Numbered from the stretch's first letter, positions 34,782 through 44,213 are shown. The stretch: DNA of 64,000 nt from Yaniella flava (GCF_039529295.1 NZ_BAAAMN010000026.1:35491-99490), one strand, 5' to 3'. Translations and numbers: made by a program. The notes: a model not told the origin generated them from the letters alone.

Positions 34782-36293
34782 CTATCGAGACGCGGTCTCA
34801 GCGATCTTCCACTCCCCCTCACTGGTGACCAACCGCAGTTGCAACGGCACGCTTTGCGATGCGAACTCCTCAACTGTGGTATCCACCGCATCCATCTGCG
34901 AATACCCGTCGACGCGCCATTGAACATCGACTAATGCCCCCTCCGCGGTGGTTTCTGCCGACTCCACGACGGCTCGCATTCTGATCCCGTCAAGGCGATG
35001 GTCCTCGGCCGCCAAGGATTCTAGAATTCCATAGTCATTTTCGAACACGCTCGAATCTCGCACTGCGTAGCGTGCCACCAAGGACGGGTCGGGTGCAGCC
35101 CAAGCCTCTGTCCGAGCTTTTGCCAGCGAATCGACGACCGCCTGAAAGTCGGTTGCCGCTGGTTGGGGACTGAGCTCGTCACGTGGGTCGAAACGTGAAT
35201 TGGGGCTTCCCTGCGTCCCAAAAACTGAAGTTGCCACCACCCCTGCCGTAAGCACCAGCGACCCGACTGCCAGTAATATCCGGGTACGCCGCTTTTTACC
35301 GGGGCCATGCTGTGCTCGGGCGCTATGCTTCGTGTTCCGCGTTCGAAGCCTCTTGAATTTCCGTCTCGGCGTCGTCGAGTGCGATTCTGGTTTGCGCGTT
35401 GGCAACAATAATTCGTACTCCTCGTCCACCACAGCAAACAAATCAATGGGTTCTGGGTCTGCCCAATGTGTCACCGATGCCAACAGTTGCTCCATGGTCG
35501 GACGCAATGCCGGCTCCTCCACGAGACAAGCTTCCAACATCTCAACAATGTCTTCATCCAGTGCAGGTTGCAACGTCATCAGCGGCACCCGCGCATATGC
35601 GGGGCCGGGCACCAGCCCGGTCAAGCAAAACCAGGCAATGGCTGCCAGTGAATACACATCCGCAGCTGCTCCCAAACCCTCGACATCTTCAGGTGCGCCT
35701 TCCAACTCAGGAGCACTGAAACCGGGAGCTCCTGCAAGGTGAAACGCATGCGCTGAGGCACGGGTCGAGCCAAGATCAATGAGCACCGGGCGCCCCGAAA
35801 GGTCAAAGAGGATGTTACGCGGTGAGATATCCCCGTGCACGATCTGGCGGGAGTGCAGATACTGTGCCACCTGAACCATCGGCAGAACGACCGTGACGAC
35901 TTGTGCCAATGGCAGCTGGCCATTGGCCGCAACCACCTCCGCTAACGACCCTGCCGGTAGATATTCCCAGAATGTGCCCGCTGCCGCATCGACAGTCTCC
36001 AACTCGTCGATCGCCTCAATATTCACGTGCTGAATAAGATTCTCGTGAGCTAAAGAGTTTGCCAACTCTGCTTCGTGCGAAAGATTTGGGACGTCATCGA
36101 CGTCTTTTGGGGTCTTGCACGCAATATGTTGCATCGTCGTACGGTGTTGCAACAGCCACACGTGTGCTGTTGAACCGCTACCCAGGTGCCGAATGACCTG
36201 CCAATCGACGAGTGGTTCCAACTGGGGTGGCGCAAAACGTGTCGCGACTCGGGCACTGAGCGAACCTGGATGAGTGTCTGAGGGAAAATTCAC
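34782..36293 (-). CDS. Membrane-anchored Ser/Thr protein kinase-like protein
   Basis: A 503-residue kinase-fold protein. The glycine loop is HLGSGSTAHVW near residue 40 and the ATP-binding lysine is Lys60 (IACKTP). The catalytic loop reads HGDISPRN (residues 153-160) instead of HRDxKxxN, and the metal loop is DLG (173-175) instead of DFG, so it is non-RD and divergent but retains the Lys, Asp, Asn and Asp. A single membrane helix (about 338-358) follows a basic linker, and the external C-terminal 130 residues resemble a small NTF2-like fold (FQAVVDSLAKARTEAWAAPD to VDVQWRVDGYSQMD). It starts at GTG after AAGGAG. The extracellular part could sense a ligand; substrate unknown. Confidence 0.82.
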   Translation of the reverse strand: MNFPSDTHPGSLSARVATRFAPPQLEPLVDWQVIRHLGSGSTAHVWLLQHRTTMQHIACKTPKDVDDVPNLSHEAELANSLAHENLIQHVNIEAIDELETVDAAAGTFWEYLPAGSLAEVVAANGQLPLAQVVTVVLPMVQVAQYLHSRQIVHGDISPRNILFDLSGRPVLIDLGSTRASAHAFHLAGAPGFSAPELEGAPEDVEGLGAAADVYSLAAIAWFCLTGLVPGPAYARVPLMTLQPALDEDIVEMLEACLVEEPALRPTMEQLLASVTHWADPEPIDLFAVVDEEYELLLPTRKPESHSTTPRRKFKRLRTRNTKHSARAQHGPGKKRRTRILLAVGSLVLTAGVVATSVFGTQGSPNSRFDPRDELSPQPAATDFQAVVDSLAKARTEAWAAPDPSLVARYAVRDSSVFENDYGILESLAAEDHRLDGIRMRAVVESAETTAEGALVDVQWRVDGYSQMDAVDTTVEEFASQSVPLQLRLVTSEGEWKIAETASR

Positions 36294-36373
36294 GGTTTAT
36301 CTCCTTGGACAGGTATGCTCTATCATGCCCAAAAGCGCACAGGTCAGATTAAGTTATCCACAGGGGTTAGGGC

Positions 36374-36379
36374 TAGAAT
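36374..36379 (+). promoter_or_regulatory. -10 box close to the DUF4191 start
   Basis: TAGAAT lies nine bases before the ATG at 36389. A start point about seven bases downstream would leave a leader of only a few nucleotides, and no ribosome site is present, so the transcript is probably leaderless or nearly so. Confidence 0.45.
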
Positions 36380-36388
36380 AGGTTTATC

Positions 36389-37192
36389 ATGGCTGAAAAG
36401 AATTCTTCCGGCGCAGCAGAAGCGCCTAAAAAAGACCTCAAAACCGTCAAGGCTGAGCAGAAGGCTCGACGCAAGAACGAAAAGATCGAGGCGAAAGAAC
36501 GCAAAAAAGCCAAGAAGGCTGGTAAGCGTGGCTTCTTTAAGCAAATCGCCGACGTCTTTAAGATGACGCGAAAGGCCGATCCATCAGTGCTGTGGTGGAT
36601 GATCGGTGCGTTCGTAGCCGCGCTTGTCATCGGTCTCGTCATCGGTTTGCTGACCGGTTCCCCCGTGCTGTGGACCCTGATGTTTATACCACTTGGTCTG
36701 CTGGCGGCAATCATCATCATGAACAAAAAGGCAGAAAAGGCAGCCTTCTCGCAGATCGATGGTCGTCCCGGTGCAGCTGGTGCTGCTCTTTCCCAGCTGG
36801 GCCGTGGTTGGGTTGTTGACGATGACCCGATCGCTGTGAACCCTCGGACTCAAGAAACCGTATTCCGTGCAACCGGTAAGGCCGGTGTGGTGTTGGTCGC
36901 TGACGGTGAATACAACCGGGCCAAGAAGTTGGCTGAAAAACAGCGCAAGCATCTGCAACGCTTCTTACCAAACGTCGAGATCCGTGTCCTGCAGGTTGGC
37001 AAAGGGCCCAGCGAAATTGAGCTGCACGAAGTAAAATCCACGATCAAACGGATGAAGAAGACGCTGAACCGTCACGAGGTACGTGCCGTAGAGCAACGTA
37101 TTTCCTCAATGCCGGTCAACAACCTGGGTATTCCAAAAGGCGTCGACCCCAACAAGATGCGCCCGGATCGCAAGGCTATGCGCGGCCGCTAA
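36389..37192 (+). CDS. DUF4191 family membrane protein
   Basis: A 267-residue protein with a very basic N-terminus rich in Lys and Arg (residues 10-60), two adjacent membrane helices (about 70-115, VLWWMIGAFVAALVIGLVIG and LWTLMFIPLGLLAAIII), and a soluble C-terminal domain with QLGRGWVVDDDPIAVNPRTQETVFRATG. This is the actinobacterial DUF4191 pattern. Function is unknown. The coding region looks highly expressed (few rare codons). The C-terminus is again basic. It converges with the RDD gene. Confidence 0.88.
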   Translation: MAEKNSSGAAEAPKKDLKTVKAEQKARRKNEKIEAKERKKAKKAGKRGFFKQIADVFKMTRKADPSVLWWMIGAFVAALVIGLVIGLLTGSPVLWTLMFIPLGLLAAIIIMNKKAEKAAFSQIDGRPGAAGAALSQLGRGWVVDDDPIAVNPRTQETVFRATGKAGVVLVADGEYNRAKKLAEKQRKHLQRFLPNVEIRVLQVGKGPSEIELHEVKSTIKRMKKTLNRHEVRAVEQRISSMPVNNLGIPKGVDPNKMRPDRKAMRGR

Positions 37193-37219
37193 CCGTTACG
37201 CCCCCCGACACCTATTCGA

Positions 37220-37268
37220 CTGGCCGGTATCGTGGAGATTACATGTGAATCTCTACGGTGCCGGCCAG
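37220..37268. terminator. Long hairpin between DUF4191 and RDD genes
   Basis: A 21 bp stem (37220-37240 with 37248-37268, three G-U pairs) with a 7-base loop. Its right arm encodes the last residues of the RDD protein. Only TTTGT follows on the plus strand, so it is a plausible but imperfect terminator for the two convergent genes. Confidence 0.6.
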
Positions 37269-37649
37269 TTTGTCGTGCAGTCCTCGACTATCGCGGTCTA
37301 TCACGATGACCGGGATGACTACACCAAGCAGGCCAGCACGTATTGCTGCCTGGTACAGCTTGATTGGTGCCCCACCGAGCTGCACCACCTGGATACGAAA
37401 GACTCGCTTCCCCAAAGTCGTCCCGAAGAGCCACAAGAGTGCAAAGTGTAGGACGACGAATACGGCCAGCACCACCCACTGGTTCCCAGGTTCAAGGATC
37501 ATGCCTATACCGCTGGCGACAAACCAATCAATAAATAGTGCTCCGATACGGCGTGGGTAGGAAGCCATCGACGCTGCCCCGGTTTCAGGTAGCCCTAGAA
37601 ACTCGCCGGCCCAGCGTGGCTCTTGAGAAGAATTCTGTGCATTGCTCAT
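37239..37649 (-). CDS. RDD family membrane protein
   Basis: A 136-residue membrane protein. YPRRIGALFIDWFVASGIGMIL contains the Arg-Asp signature, WVVLAVFVVLHFALLWLFGTTLGKRVFRIQVV is the second helix plus its conserved GKR loop, and IRAGLLGVVIPVIVIDRDSRGLHDKLAGTVEI is the final block with the second Asp pair. RDD proteins are proposed to transport small solutes or ions; role here unknown. I use ATG 37649 (MSNAQNSS); a longer frame to 37793 adds an Arg-rich, unconserved stretch and would overlap the glnA promoter. This gene commonly neighbours glnA in actinobacteria. Confidence 0.85.
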   Translation of the reverse strand: MSNAQNSSQEPRWAGEFLGLPETGAASMASYPRRIGALFIDWFVASGIGMILEPGNQWVVLAVFVVLHFALLWLFGTTLGKRVFRIQVVQLGGAPIKLYQAAIRAGLLGVVIPVIVIDRDSRGLHDKLAGTVEIHM

Positions 37650-37807
37650 CGGTACTAGCCTAGTTGGTCTCTGATCGCGGCGGGATCTTGGTCGCATCGT
37701 AGACTGTGTACTGCGCCGCAATCTCGCTGTGAGGCGGTTCAATACTTCATTGTGTTCCACAAAATGGTTAAGCTTGTACCATCTTGTACGCAATGAATGG
37801 AGTGACG

Positions 37808-39235
37808 ATGTTCACCTCGCCCGAAGAAGTTTTATCTTATATTAAGGACGAGGAGGTGGTCTTCGTTGACATTCGGTTCACCGATTTGCTCGGTGGCCAA
37901 CACCACTTCAACGTTCCTGCTGAATCAGTAGATGATGACTTCTTCACCACAGGCCAGCTGTTCGATGGTTCTTCGATCCCGGGATTTGCGGGTATCGCTG
38001 ACTCGGATCTGCAGTTGATTCCGGATGTGGGCACTGCTTTTGTGGACCCTTTCCGGAAACACAAAACCCTGTGCATGTCTTTTTCTATCCTGTCACCGCG
38101 CACCGGCGAAGCATATGTGCGTGACCCTCGCTCGGTAGCCCAGCGTGCAGAAGATTACGTGGCCTCAACCGGCATTGCCGACACCGCCATCTTCGCGGCC
38201 GAAGCAGAGTTCTATATTTTTGATGATGTACGTTTTGAAACGCATCTGCCCAACCGCTCATTCGTATCGGTCGATTCCGATGAAGCATTTTGGAATGACG
38301 GAACTGAAATCGAAGGCGGCAACCTTGGCCACCGCAACCGGACCATGAATGGCTATTTCCCAGTAGCTCCGGTCGACAAACACGCCGATCTACGCGATGA
38401 CATCTCATTGCTCCTAGGGCAAGTTGGTCTTGAAGTTGAGCGTTCCCACCACGAGGTTGGAGCCGGAGGCCAGGGCGAAATAAACTACAGGTTTGACACG
38501 CTCATGCGCGCCGCCGACGATGTGCAATTATTCAAATACATCGTTAAGGGCGCGGCCCAGCAAGCAGGCAAGTCGGCAACCTTTATGCCGAAGCCAGTCT
38601 TCGGAGATGGCGGTTCTGGAATGCACTGTCACCAGTCGTTGTGGATGGATGGTGAACCGCTGTTCTACGATGAACGTGGTTATGCGAACCTTTCCGATAT
38701 AGCACGCTGGTACATCGGTGGGCTGTTGAAACACGCCTCGGCGGTTTTGGCATTCACGAACCCGACAGTGAACTCGTATAAACGACTCGTCAAGGGCTTC
38801 GAAGCACCGGTCAACATGCTCTATTCACAGGGCAACCGTTCAGCAGCGGTTCGAATTCCCGTCACGGGAGCAAACCCCAAGGCCAAGCGCTTAGAGTTCC
38901 GTGCGCCAGACCCCTCGGGTAACCCGTACCTGGGCTTTGCGGCACAGCTTATGGCTGGCCTAGATGGCATCCGCAATCGCATCGAGCCTGCCGAGCCGAT
39001 CGACAAGGACCTGTACGAATTGCCGCCAGAAGAAGCCAAAGACATTCAGCAAGCCCCGCGGACCCTGGAAGAGGCCATCGACGCATTAGAAGAAGACCAC
39101 GAATTCTTGTTGGCCGGTGACGTTTTCACCCAGGATCTGGTAGAGACTTGGATCCAACTGAAACGCGAAACTGAAATTGCGCCGATGCAGGCCATGGTTT
39201 CACCCAAGGAATTCGAGTTGTACTACTCGGTCTGA
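37808..39235 (+). CDS. glnA: Glutamine synthetase type I (GlnA1)
   Basis: Makes glutamine from glutamate, ammonia and ATP; a dodecameric cytoplasmic enzyme. The 475 residues have VDIRFTDLLGGQHHF, FDGSSIPGFAGI, AEAEFYIFD, GAGGQGEINYRF, the ATP block MPKPVFGDGGSGMHCHQSLW and NRSAAVRIP. Near the C-terminus DLYELPPEEA contains Tyr403, the adenylylation site of the beta-subfamily, so activity is probably controlled by the GlnE encoded 10 kb downstream. ATG 37808 follows GGAG at six bases; in-frame ATGs at 37784 and 37793 are less likely. A terminator follows at 39258. Confidence 0.96.
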   Translation: MFTSPEEVLSYIKDEEVVFVDIRFTDLLGGQHHFNVPAESVDDDFFTTGQLFDGSSIPGFAGIADSDLQLIPDVGTAFVDPFRKHKTLCMSFSILSPRTGEAYVRDPRSVAQRAEDYVASTGIADTAIFAAEAEFYIFDDVRFETHLPNRSFVSVDSDEAFWNDGTEIEGGNLGHRNRTMNGYFPVAPVDKHADLRDDISLLLGQVGLEVERSHHEVGAGGQGEINYRFDTLMRAADDVQLFKYIVKGAAQQAGKSATFMPKPVFGDGGSGMHCHQSLWMDGEPLFYDERGYANLSDIARWYIGGLLKHASAVLAFTNPTVNSYKRLVKGFEAPVNMLYSQGNRSAAVRIPVTGANPKAKRLEFRAPDPSGNPYLGFAAQLMAGLDGIRNRIEPAEPIDKDLYELPPEEAKDIQQAPRTLEEAIDALEEDHEFLLAGDVFTQDLVETWIQLKRETEIAPMQAMVSPKEFELYYSV

Positions 39236-39257
39236 GCGCTAGTCCAAAATTCCATAC

Positions 39258-39303
39258 GCCGTGAGCCCCGTTCCGAGCACCGTCGGGCGGGGTTCATGGC
39301 TTT
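39258..39303 (+). terminator. Terminator of glnA
   Basis: GCCGTGAGCCCCG (39258-39270) pairs with CGGGGTTCATGGC (39288-39300) with two G-U pairs, over a 17-base loop, followed by TTTAAC. Confidence 0.7.
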
Positions 39304-39380
39304 AACAAAGACGACGTTTGCTCACGCTTTGACCGATACGACGAACTTTCTGCCCCCACTGCGGCTTAGATTTGGAAACG

Positions 39381-40169
39381 ATGGACAATACCTCTGAACA
39401 CGCACGTATCATTCCCGCCGAATTCGACGATGGGTGGGTGCTAGAAATTGATGGCGAAATCCAGTCCCATGTCGACCCGAACCGGCCGAATGTACTACGA
39501 TTCGAGTACCTTCGCCGAATCGGCAATCTCCTCGACGTATCGTGGCCACCGACGCAGCCGATCCGTATCCTGCATTTGGGCGCTGGTGCACTCACTTTAG
39601 TTCGCTACGTCCAGGCAACCCGGCCGGGCTCCAACCAAACCGTCATTGAGCTTGAGTCTGATTTGGTTGACCTGGTCACCGAGAAGCTACCGCTAGCTGA
39701 CGGCACGAAACTCAACGTCATCACCGGCGATGCCCGTGCCGAACTTCAAAGGTCCAGCGAGGGCGACTTCGATGCCATCGTTGTCGATATCTTCACTGGT
39801 CATGACACGGCCACTCACCTGACTGATCGAACATTCTATGCAGATGCCTTGCATCATTTGGCCGAACAGGGCCTGCTGCTCGTCAATATTGGTGACGACG
39901 AAGGGCTCGGGTTCTTTGTACAACAAGCAGACGTGCTGCAGTCCGTGGCCCGCGATGCTGGTCAGGCTGGAGTGTGGGCGCTGTCTGATGCTTCCACGCT
40001 GAACGAGCGGCGTGCAGGGAATATCGTCGTAGCGGCGAGCGCAAACTTCCCCACGGATCACGACGACGTGACGGCGCTGCGTTCGCGGCTATCAGCCGCT
40101 GGTCCACACCCAGCTTCAGTCTTGGTACCATCTGATACCGCCTCGCTGATACATACACTGCGTGGGTAA
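39381..40169 (+). CDS. Spermidine synthase-like methyltransferase-fold protein
   Basis: A 262-residue Rossmann-fold protein. ILHLGAGALTLVRYVQATRPG is the nucleotide-binding loop, followed by QTVIELESDLVDLV (acidic residue for the ribose) and DFDAIVVDIFTGHDTATHLT. This resembles spermidine synthase family members annotated in actinobacteria. The family's catalytic Asp may be the one in VVDIFTG, but no polyamine genes are nearby and the substrate is open. ATG 39381 is preceded by GGAAACG; a TTG at 39372 is also possible. Confidence 0.78.
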   Translation: MDNTSEHARIIPAEFDDGWVLEIDGEIQSHVDPNRPNVLRFEYLRRIGNLLDVSWPPTQPIRILHLGAGALTLVRYVQATRPGSNQTVIELESDLVDLVTEKLPLADGTKLNVITGDARAELQRSSEGDFDAIVVDIFTGHDTATHLTDRTFYADALHHLAEQGLLLVNIGDDEGLGFFVQQADVLQSVARDAGQAGVWALSDASTLNERRAGNIVVAASANFPTDHDDVTALRSRLSAAGPHPASVLVPSDTASLIHTLRG

Positions 40170-40370
40170 GGTCTCCACACGCCGCCCGCCGGAGTGTTCG
40201 GCGTTCGAAACCGACGTCGCGGCACACCAATCGATGGTTCCCAAGAAACAACATCTGACAAGGCACGATGTCGGTCATACACTTCGTTGAATTGTGGAGC
40301 GGAATTGAACTACTGTTCACTCCGAAGTCACAGTGAGGTGCAATTGCTTTCCTAACATGGGCACGTTCTC

Positions 40371-43300
40371 ATGACCACACTTGGAAAGGCTTGTGCCTTG
40401 TCACCGACAATGCAAGATGCCCCGAACGCAGGGAAAGCGGCGGGGCCAGAATCAAAAACCACCAGAAAACGGGTACTGTCCCGAGTGCTCGCCGGTTCCG
40501 TCCTCGGAGCGTTGGCTCTTGTCGCCTCCACCAGCGGCTACCTTGAACTTCACACTGAGACCGCCGCTGCTGTTACCGACGAACAGATCTCGCTTGGTGG
40601 CGCGCTCTCCGAAGTAGACCACCACAGGGTTGCCCCGGGACTTGAATTGAGCACATTTTCACGTTTGGAACCTGCTGGCTGGAATGAGGGCACCATACTC
40701 ACCGCCGAGATGTCTGAGCCCACACTCAGCATGAACGTTGCAGACGGCGGTACGGTGACCGGCAGCGCCCCGGTCAGCGAGTTAATGTCGTCAGGTCCGC
40801 AAGGCGACAACGCAGTAGCCGCCGTCAATGGCACGTTCTTTGACATCAACTATTCCGATGCTCCCACCCTCACCTCGGTGAGTCAGGACGGCGTCCGCGG
40901 CGGCTTGCCTGACCCGCGCCCAGCAATCACCGTGGCTGATGGCATGGCAGCTATCCAACAGCTGGCCGCGACTGGAACGGTCACGATTGAAGGTGGAGCA
41001 CACGAGCTCGACGGCATCAATCATCCCGAACTCCAAACCGATGAGTTGGGACTGTATAACCAAATCTGGGGCGAGCACACCCTGGATCGCCCGCTGGGTG
41101 CACCCGAAGAGCTTCCTGACGATATTGCCCGAGCCACGATCGTGGACGGCGTGGTTGAAGAAGCCTCGGGCCTCACCGATTCCGTCGGGGATCCCGATTT
41201 GCCAGAGGGCGGCCAAGCCTTGGTTGGTCGTGATGCAGCTGCGCATGTTGTGGCTGATCTGGAAGTCGGCGATGAAGTCGATATTGAGGTCAGCGCTGAC
41301 CCGAACGTGGATGCCGGTATGGCAGGCAACGAACAGATCCTTGTCGATGGCAATGTGCCGGAAATGACCAGCAGCAACGCGACAACTGTCCATCCCCGCA
41401 CCGCCGTTGGGGTGAGTGAAGACGGTTCAGAAATGTACGTCATCGTGATGAACGGACGCACCTCAGATTCACGTGGCATGGATCTGCATGAGTTAGGCGA
41501 ACTCTTTGCTGACATCGGCGCACATAACGCAGTCAATCTTGATGGGGGCGGCTCCTCCACTATGGTCGCCCGCACCGCTGGCGCTGATAATGCCACGGTA
41601 CAGAACTTCCCATCGGACGGCGGAGAACGTAATGTGCCAAACGCACTGGTCTTTTATTCTGACGCCGCTTCAGAAGAGGTCGCAGATGCACAGCTGACGC
41701 CCACCATGCCGTCTTCGGCTGCCACGGACACAGTATTTCCCGGTATGCAGCGGACCTTTCATGGCAAGGGTCTGGCAGCCAATGGTGATCCGTTATTGAC
41801 TGATGGGCAGTTTTCAGTCGAGGGACCAGCCGAAGTTGACACGACCACTGGAAGCGAAGCAATCGTGACCGGCACGGAACCTGGACAAGCAACGGTTACG
41901 TATCAGGCCGGTAGCCACCAGGACCGCTCTACCTTGCGCGTCCTGGGTGAACTCATCGGATTGACGGCTTCCGATCGGTCCTTAAACCTTGCTGGTGCCG
42001 ACGATCAGCAAACCGTGACCCTCAGTGGCGTCGATCACGACGGTCATCGCGCCGCCATCGAAACCGCAGATATTGAAGTAGAAGTTGACGGTGAGTTCAC
42101 CGTTGAAGACGACGGTGTTGGGAGCTGGACGGTATCTGCCGGTGCTGATGCGAACGCCGGTTCAATCGTATTTAGCCATGGTGAGGTCACCACGCGTGTC
42201 GATCTGAGCGTCGGGACAGAAGACATTGTGGTTTCTGATTTTAGCGATCTGTCGCATTTCAGTGACGGTACTGCTCGCGCCACTGGCGAGTTCGAAGCGG
42301 TCGAAGGACCGGAGACTGACGATGGCCAGGTGAGCCCGGCGATCGGTTTGAACTACGACTTCACCACGTCGACCGGCACCCGCGGCTACTACCTGAATTT
42401 CAATGACCCCTACCAGGTGGATGGACAGACACTAGCGTTCGAGATCGATATTCTCGGCGACGGTAGTGGTGTGTGGCCACGCCTCCAGATTGCCGATGCC
42501 GACGGCACTGTGACAAATCTCGACGGAGCGATGGTAACCCACGAAGGCTGGGAAACGGTTCGATTCACGGTGCCGCAGGGGCTCCCCCAGCCGCTGGATG
42601 TCCAGGCCATTCGTATGATGGAAACGGACCCCTCGGCTTCATATCAAGGCGAAACTGCGGTCGCCAATATGCGTGCCATCGTCACACCGACCGCAGAATC
42701 CGAAACGGTCGGTGCGGTACATGATCCAGCGATTTTGTCCAACGGTTCCGTTTCAGAGCGAGCCCAGCACATTGCCGTGGTCAGTGATGCCCAATTTGTG
42801 GCTGCGAACCCAGATTCCGCGGCAGTTGATGGCGCCCGTCGTACACTGCGTGAGATTCAAGAAGCCGACCCCGATCTCATGATCATCAACGGCGACCTGG
42901 TGGATGAGGCAGCCCCAGAAGATTTCGAGCTTGCCCAGCAGATCCTTGATGAAGAGTGGACCGAGGACATTCCATACGTGTATGTGCCCGGTAACCACGA
43001 AATCATGGGCGGGCCCATCGAGAATTTCGAGGAGGCCTTCGGTAAGACCACGACCCAGCAAAACCTTGGTCGTACCGAACTCATCACGCTCAATAGTGCC
43101 GCAGGCAGCCTGCGTACGAGTCAGTACGATCAGATTGCTGAACTGGAGCGTCAACTCGATGCCGTGGCAAACAATGAAGAGCGAACCGGGGTGGTCGTCT
43201 TCTTCCACCACCCGCCGACCGATCCCCTGCCAACTGGTTCCAGTGCACTGACTGATCAGCGTGAGGCTCGTGCCATTGAACAACTGCTCGCCGACTTTCG

Positions 43301-44162
43301 AAACACCACGGGCAAATCGGCTGCCGTGGTGAACGCCGGTGTGGGAATTTTCCACGGGAGCGCTGTCGAAGGTATCACCTACCTGCTCAATGGCAACTCC
43401 GGCAAGAACCCGTCCGGCACCCCGGAAAATGGTGGCTTCACCGGCTGGACCATGTTGGGGATCAACCCCGGTGCTGGCCTCGTCGGTCAACAACCAGAGG
43501 TCGGTGCTCGTGTCGACTGGCTGGCTGCTGAAACCAAACCGTGGGTCGATGAGCTGACGGTGACGGCGCCAGCAACGCTGCCTGAGGCAGAGTCGGCTGA
43601 TGTGTCAGCAAGTCTGGTCCAGGATGGTATGACCGTGCCGGTAGGCTGGCCTGTCACCGCCCAATGGGGTGGCGAAGGCGTCGTAGTCGACGACGGAACT
43701 CACGACGATCTTTCGGACCAGATGGGATATACCGCGAACCCTTCGGTGCGCGTTAACCCATCGACGGGCACCGTCACGGCGCTGAGTCCAGGTACGGCCA
43801 CAATCTCGGTAACGGTCAACGGTGAAACTGCGACCACCGAAGTCACTGTACCCGGCGAGGTGGAACCAACGCCAAGCCCAACTGAACCCGAGCCAAGCCC
43901 GACCACGCCGGAATCAAGTGAGCCGGAACCGTCCGTATCTCAGACGTCGGCTCCTCAACCGAATGACACCGCGCCAAGCGATCACGCCTCCAATGTGCCG
44001 GAACCGACGCCGTCGAGTTCAGCACCGGCCGGGAACGTCGCAGACGAAGCATCCGGTGATCTTGCGGTGACCGGTGCAACACGTGTTGGCCTGATCGTCG
44101 CAGCCGCGGCCTTGGTTGCACTCGGTGTCATGACGCGAATTCGCGCACGACGCCACGGCTAA
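40371..44162 (+). CDS. Secreted, LAVTG-anchored phosphodiester glycosidase-like and metallophosphatase protein
   Basis: A 1263-residue exported protein. Basic residues and VLAGSVLGALALVAS (about 35-55) with AAA near 66 form the signal peptide. Residues about 75-440 are a phosphodiester glycosidase (NAGPA-like) domain, with AAVNGTFFD, PRTAVGVSEDG and NLDGGGSSTMV. Beta-rich linkers follow to about 790. A calcineurin-like metallophosphatase lies at about 800-1050: SDAQF (Asp806), GDLVD (Asp842), GNHE (Asn875, His876), FHHP (His946-947); the usual His of the first DxH motif is Gln808. A BIG2-like domain precedes a Pro/Ser/Glu-rich stalk. The C-terminus is LAVTG (1231-1235), a hydrophobic helix and RARRHG, a class E sortase signal. 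ATG 40371 lacks a ribosome site; TTG 40398, after GGAAAGG, is an alternative. Confidence 0.88.
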   Translation: MTTLGKACALSPTMQDAPNAGKAAGPESKTTRKRVLSRVLAGSVLGALALVASTSGYLELHTETAAAVTDEQISLGGALSEVDHHRVAPGLELSTFSRLEPAGWNEGTILTAEMSEPTLSMNVADGGTVTGSAPVSELMSSGPQGDNAVAAVNGTFFDINYSDAPTLTSVSQDGVRGGLPDPRPAITVADGMAAIQQLAATGTVTIEGGAHELDGINHPELQTDELGLYNQIWGEHTLDRPLGAPEELPDDIARATIVDGVVEEASGLTDSVGDPDLPEGGQALVGRDAAAHVVADLEVGDEVDIEVSADPNVDAGMAGNEQILVDGNVPEMTSSNATTVHPRTAVGVSEDGSEMYVIVMNGRTSDSRGMDLHELGELFADIGAHNAVNLDGGGSSTMVARTAGADNATVQNFPSDGGERNVPNALVFYSDAASEEVADAQLTPTMPSSAATDTVFPGMQRTFHGKGLAANGDPLLTDGQFSVEGPAEVDTTTGSEAIVTGTEPGQATVTYQAGSHQDRSTLRVLGELIGLTASDRSLNLAGADDQQTVTLSGVDHDGHRAAIETADIEVEVDGEFTVEDDGVGSWTVSAGADANAGSIVFSHGEVTTRVDLSVGTEDIVVSDFSDLSHFSDGTARATGEFEAVEGPETDDGQVSPAIGLNYDFTTSTGTRGYYLNFNDPYQVDGQTLAFEIDILGDGSGVWPRLQIADADGTVTNLDGAMVTHEGWETVRFTVPQGLPQPLDVQAIRMMETDPSASYQGETAVANMRAIVTPTAESETVGAVHDPAILSNGSVSERAQHIAVVSDAQFVAANPDSAAVDGARRTLREIQEADPDLMIINGDLVDEAAPEDFELAQQILDEEWTEDIPYVYVPGNHEIMGGPIENFEEAFGKTTTQQNLGRTELITLNSAAGSLRTSQYDQIAELERQLDAVANNEERTGVVVFFHHPPTDPLPTGSSALTDQREARAIEQLLADFRNTTGKSAAVVNAGVGIFHGSAVEGITYLLNGNSGKNPSGTPENGGFTGWTMLGINPGAGLVGQQPEVGARVDWLAAETKPWVDELTVTAPATLPEAESADVSASLVQDGMTVPVGWPVTAQWGGEGVVVDDGTHDDLSDQMGYTANPSVRVNPSTGTVTALSPGTATISVTVNGETATTEVTVPGEVEPTPSPTEPEPSPTTPESSEPEPSVSQTSAPQPNDTAPSDHASNVPEPTPSSSAPAGNVADEASGDLAVTGATRVGLIVAAAALVALGVMTRIRARRHG

Positions 44163-44177
44163 TCTGTCCCATCGATC

Positions 44178-44213
44178 AGCGAAACCACCCGTCATACGGC
44201 GGGTGGTTTCGCT
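44178..44213 (+). terminator. Terminator after the surface protein gene
   Basis: AGCGAAACCACCC (44178-44190) and GGGTGGTTTCGCT (44201-44213) form a perfect 13 bp stem. The downstream sequence ATTAAGAATAA is AT-rich but has no real U-run. Confidence 0.7.

Noticed and set aside
42753..43493. A 246-codon open frame antisense to the surface protein gene
   Set aside because: It mirrors the metallophosphatase coding region and has no ribosome site or recognisable motif.
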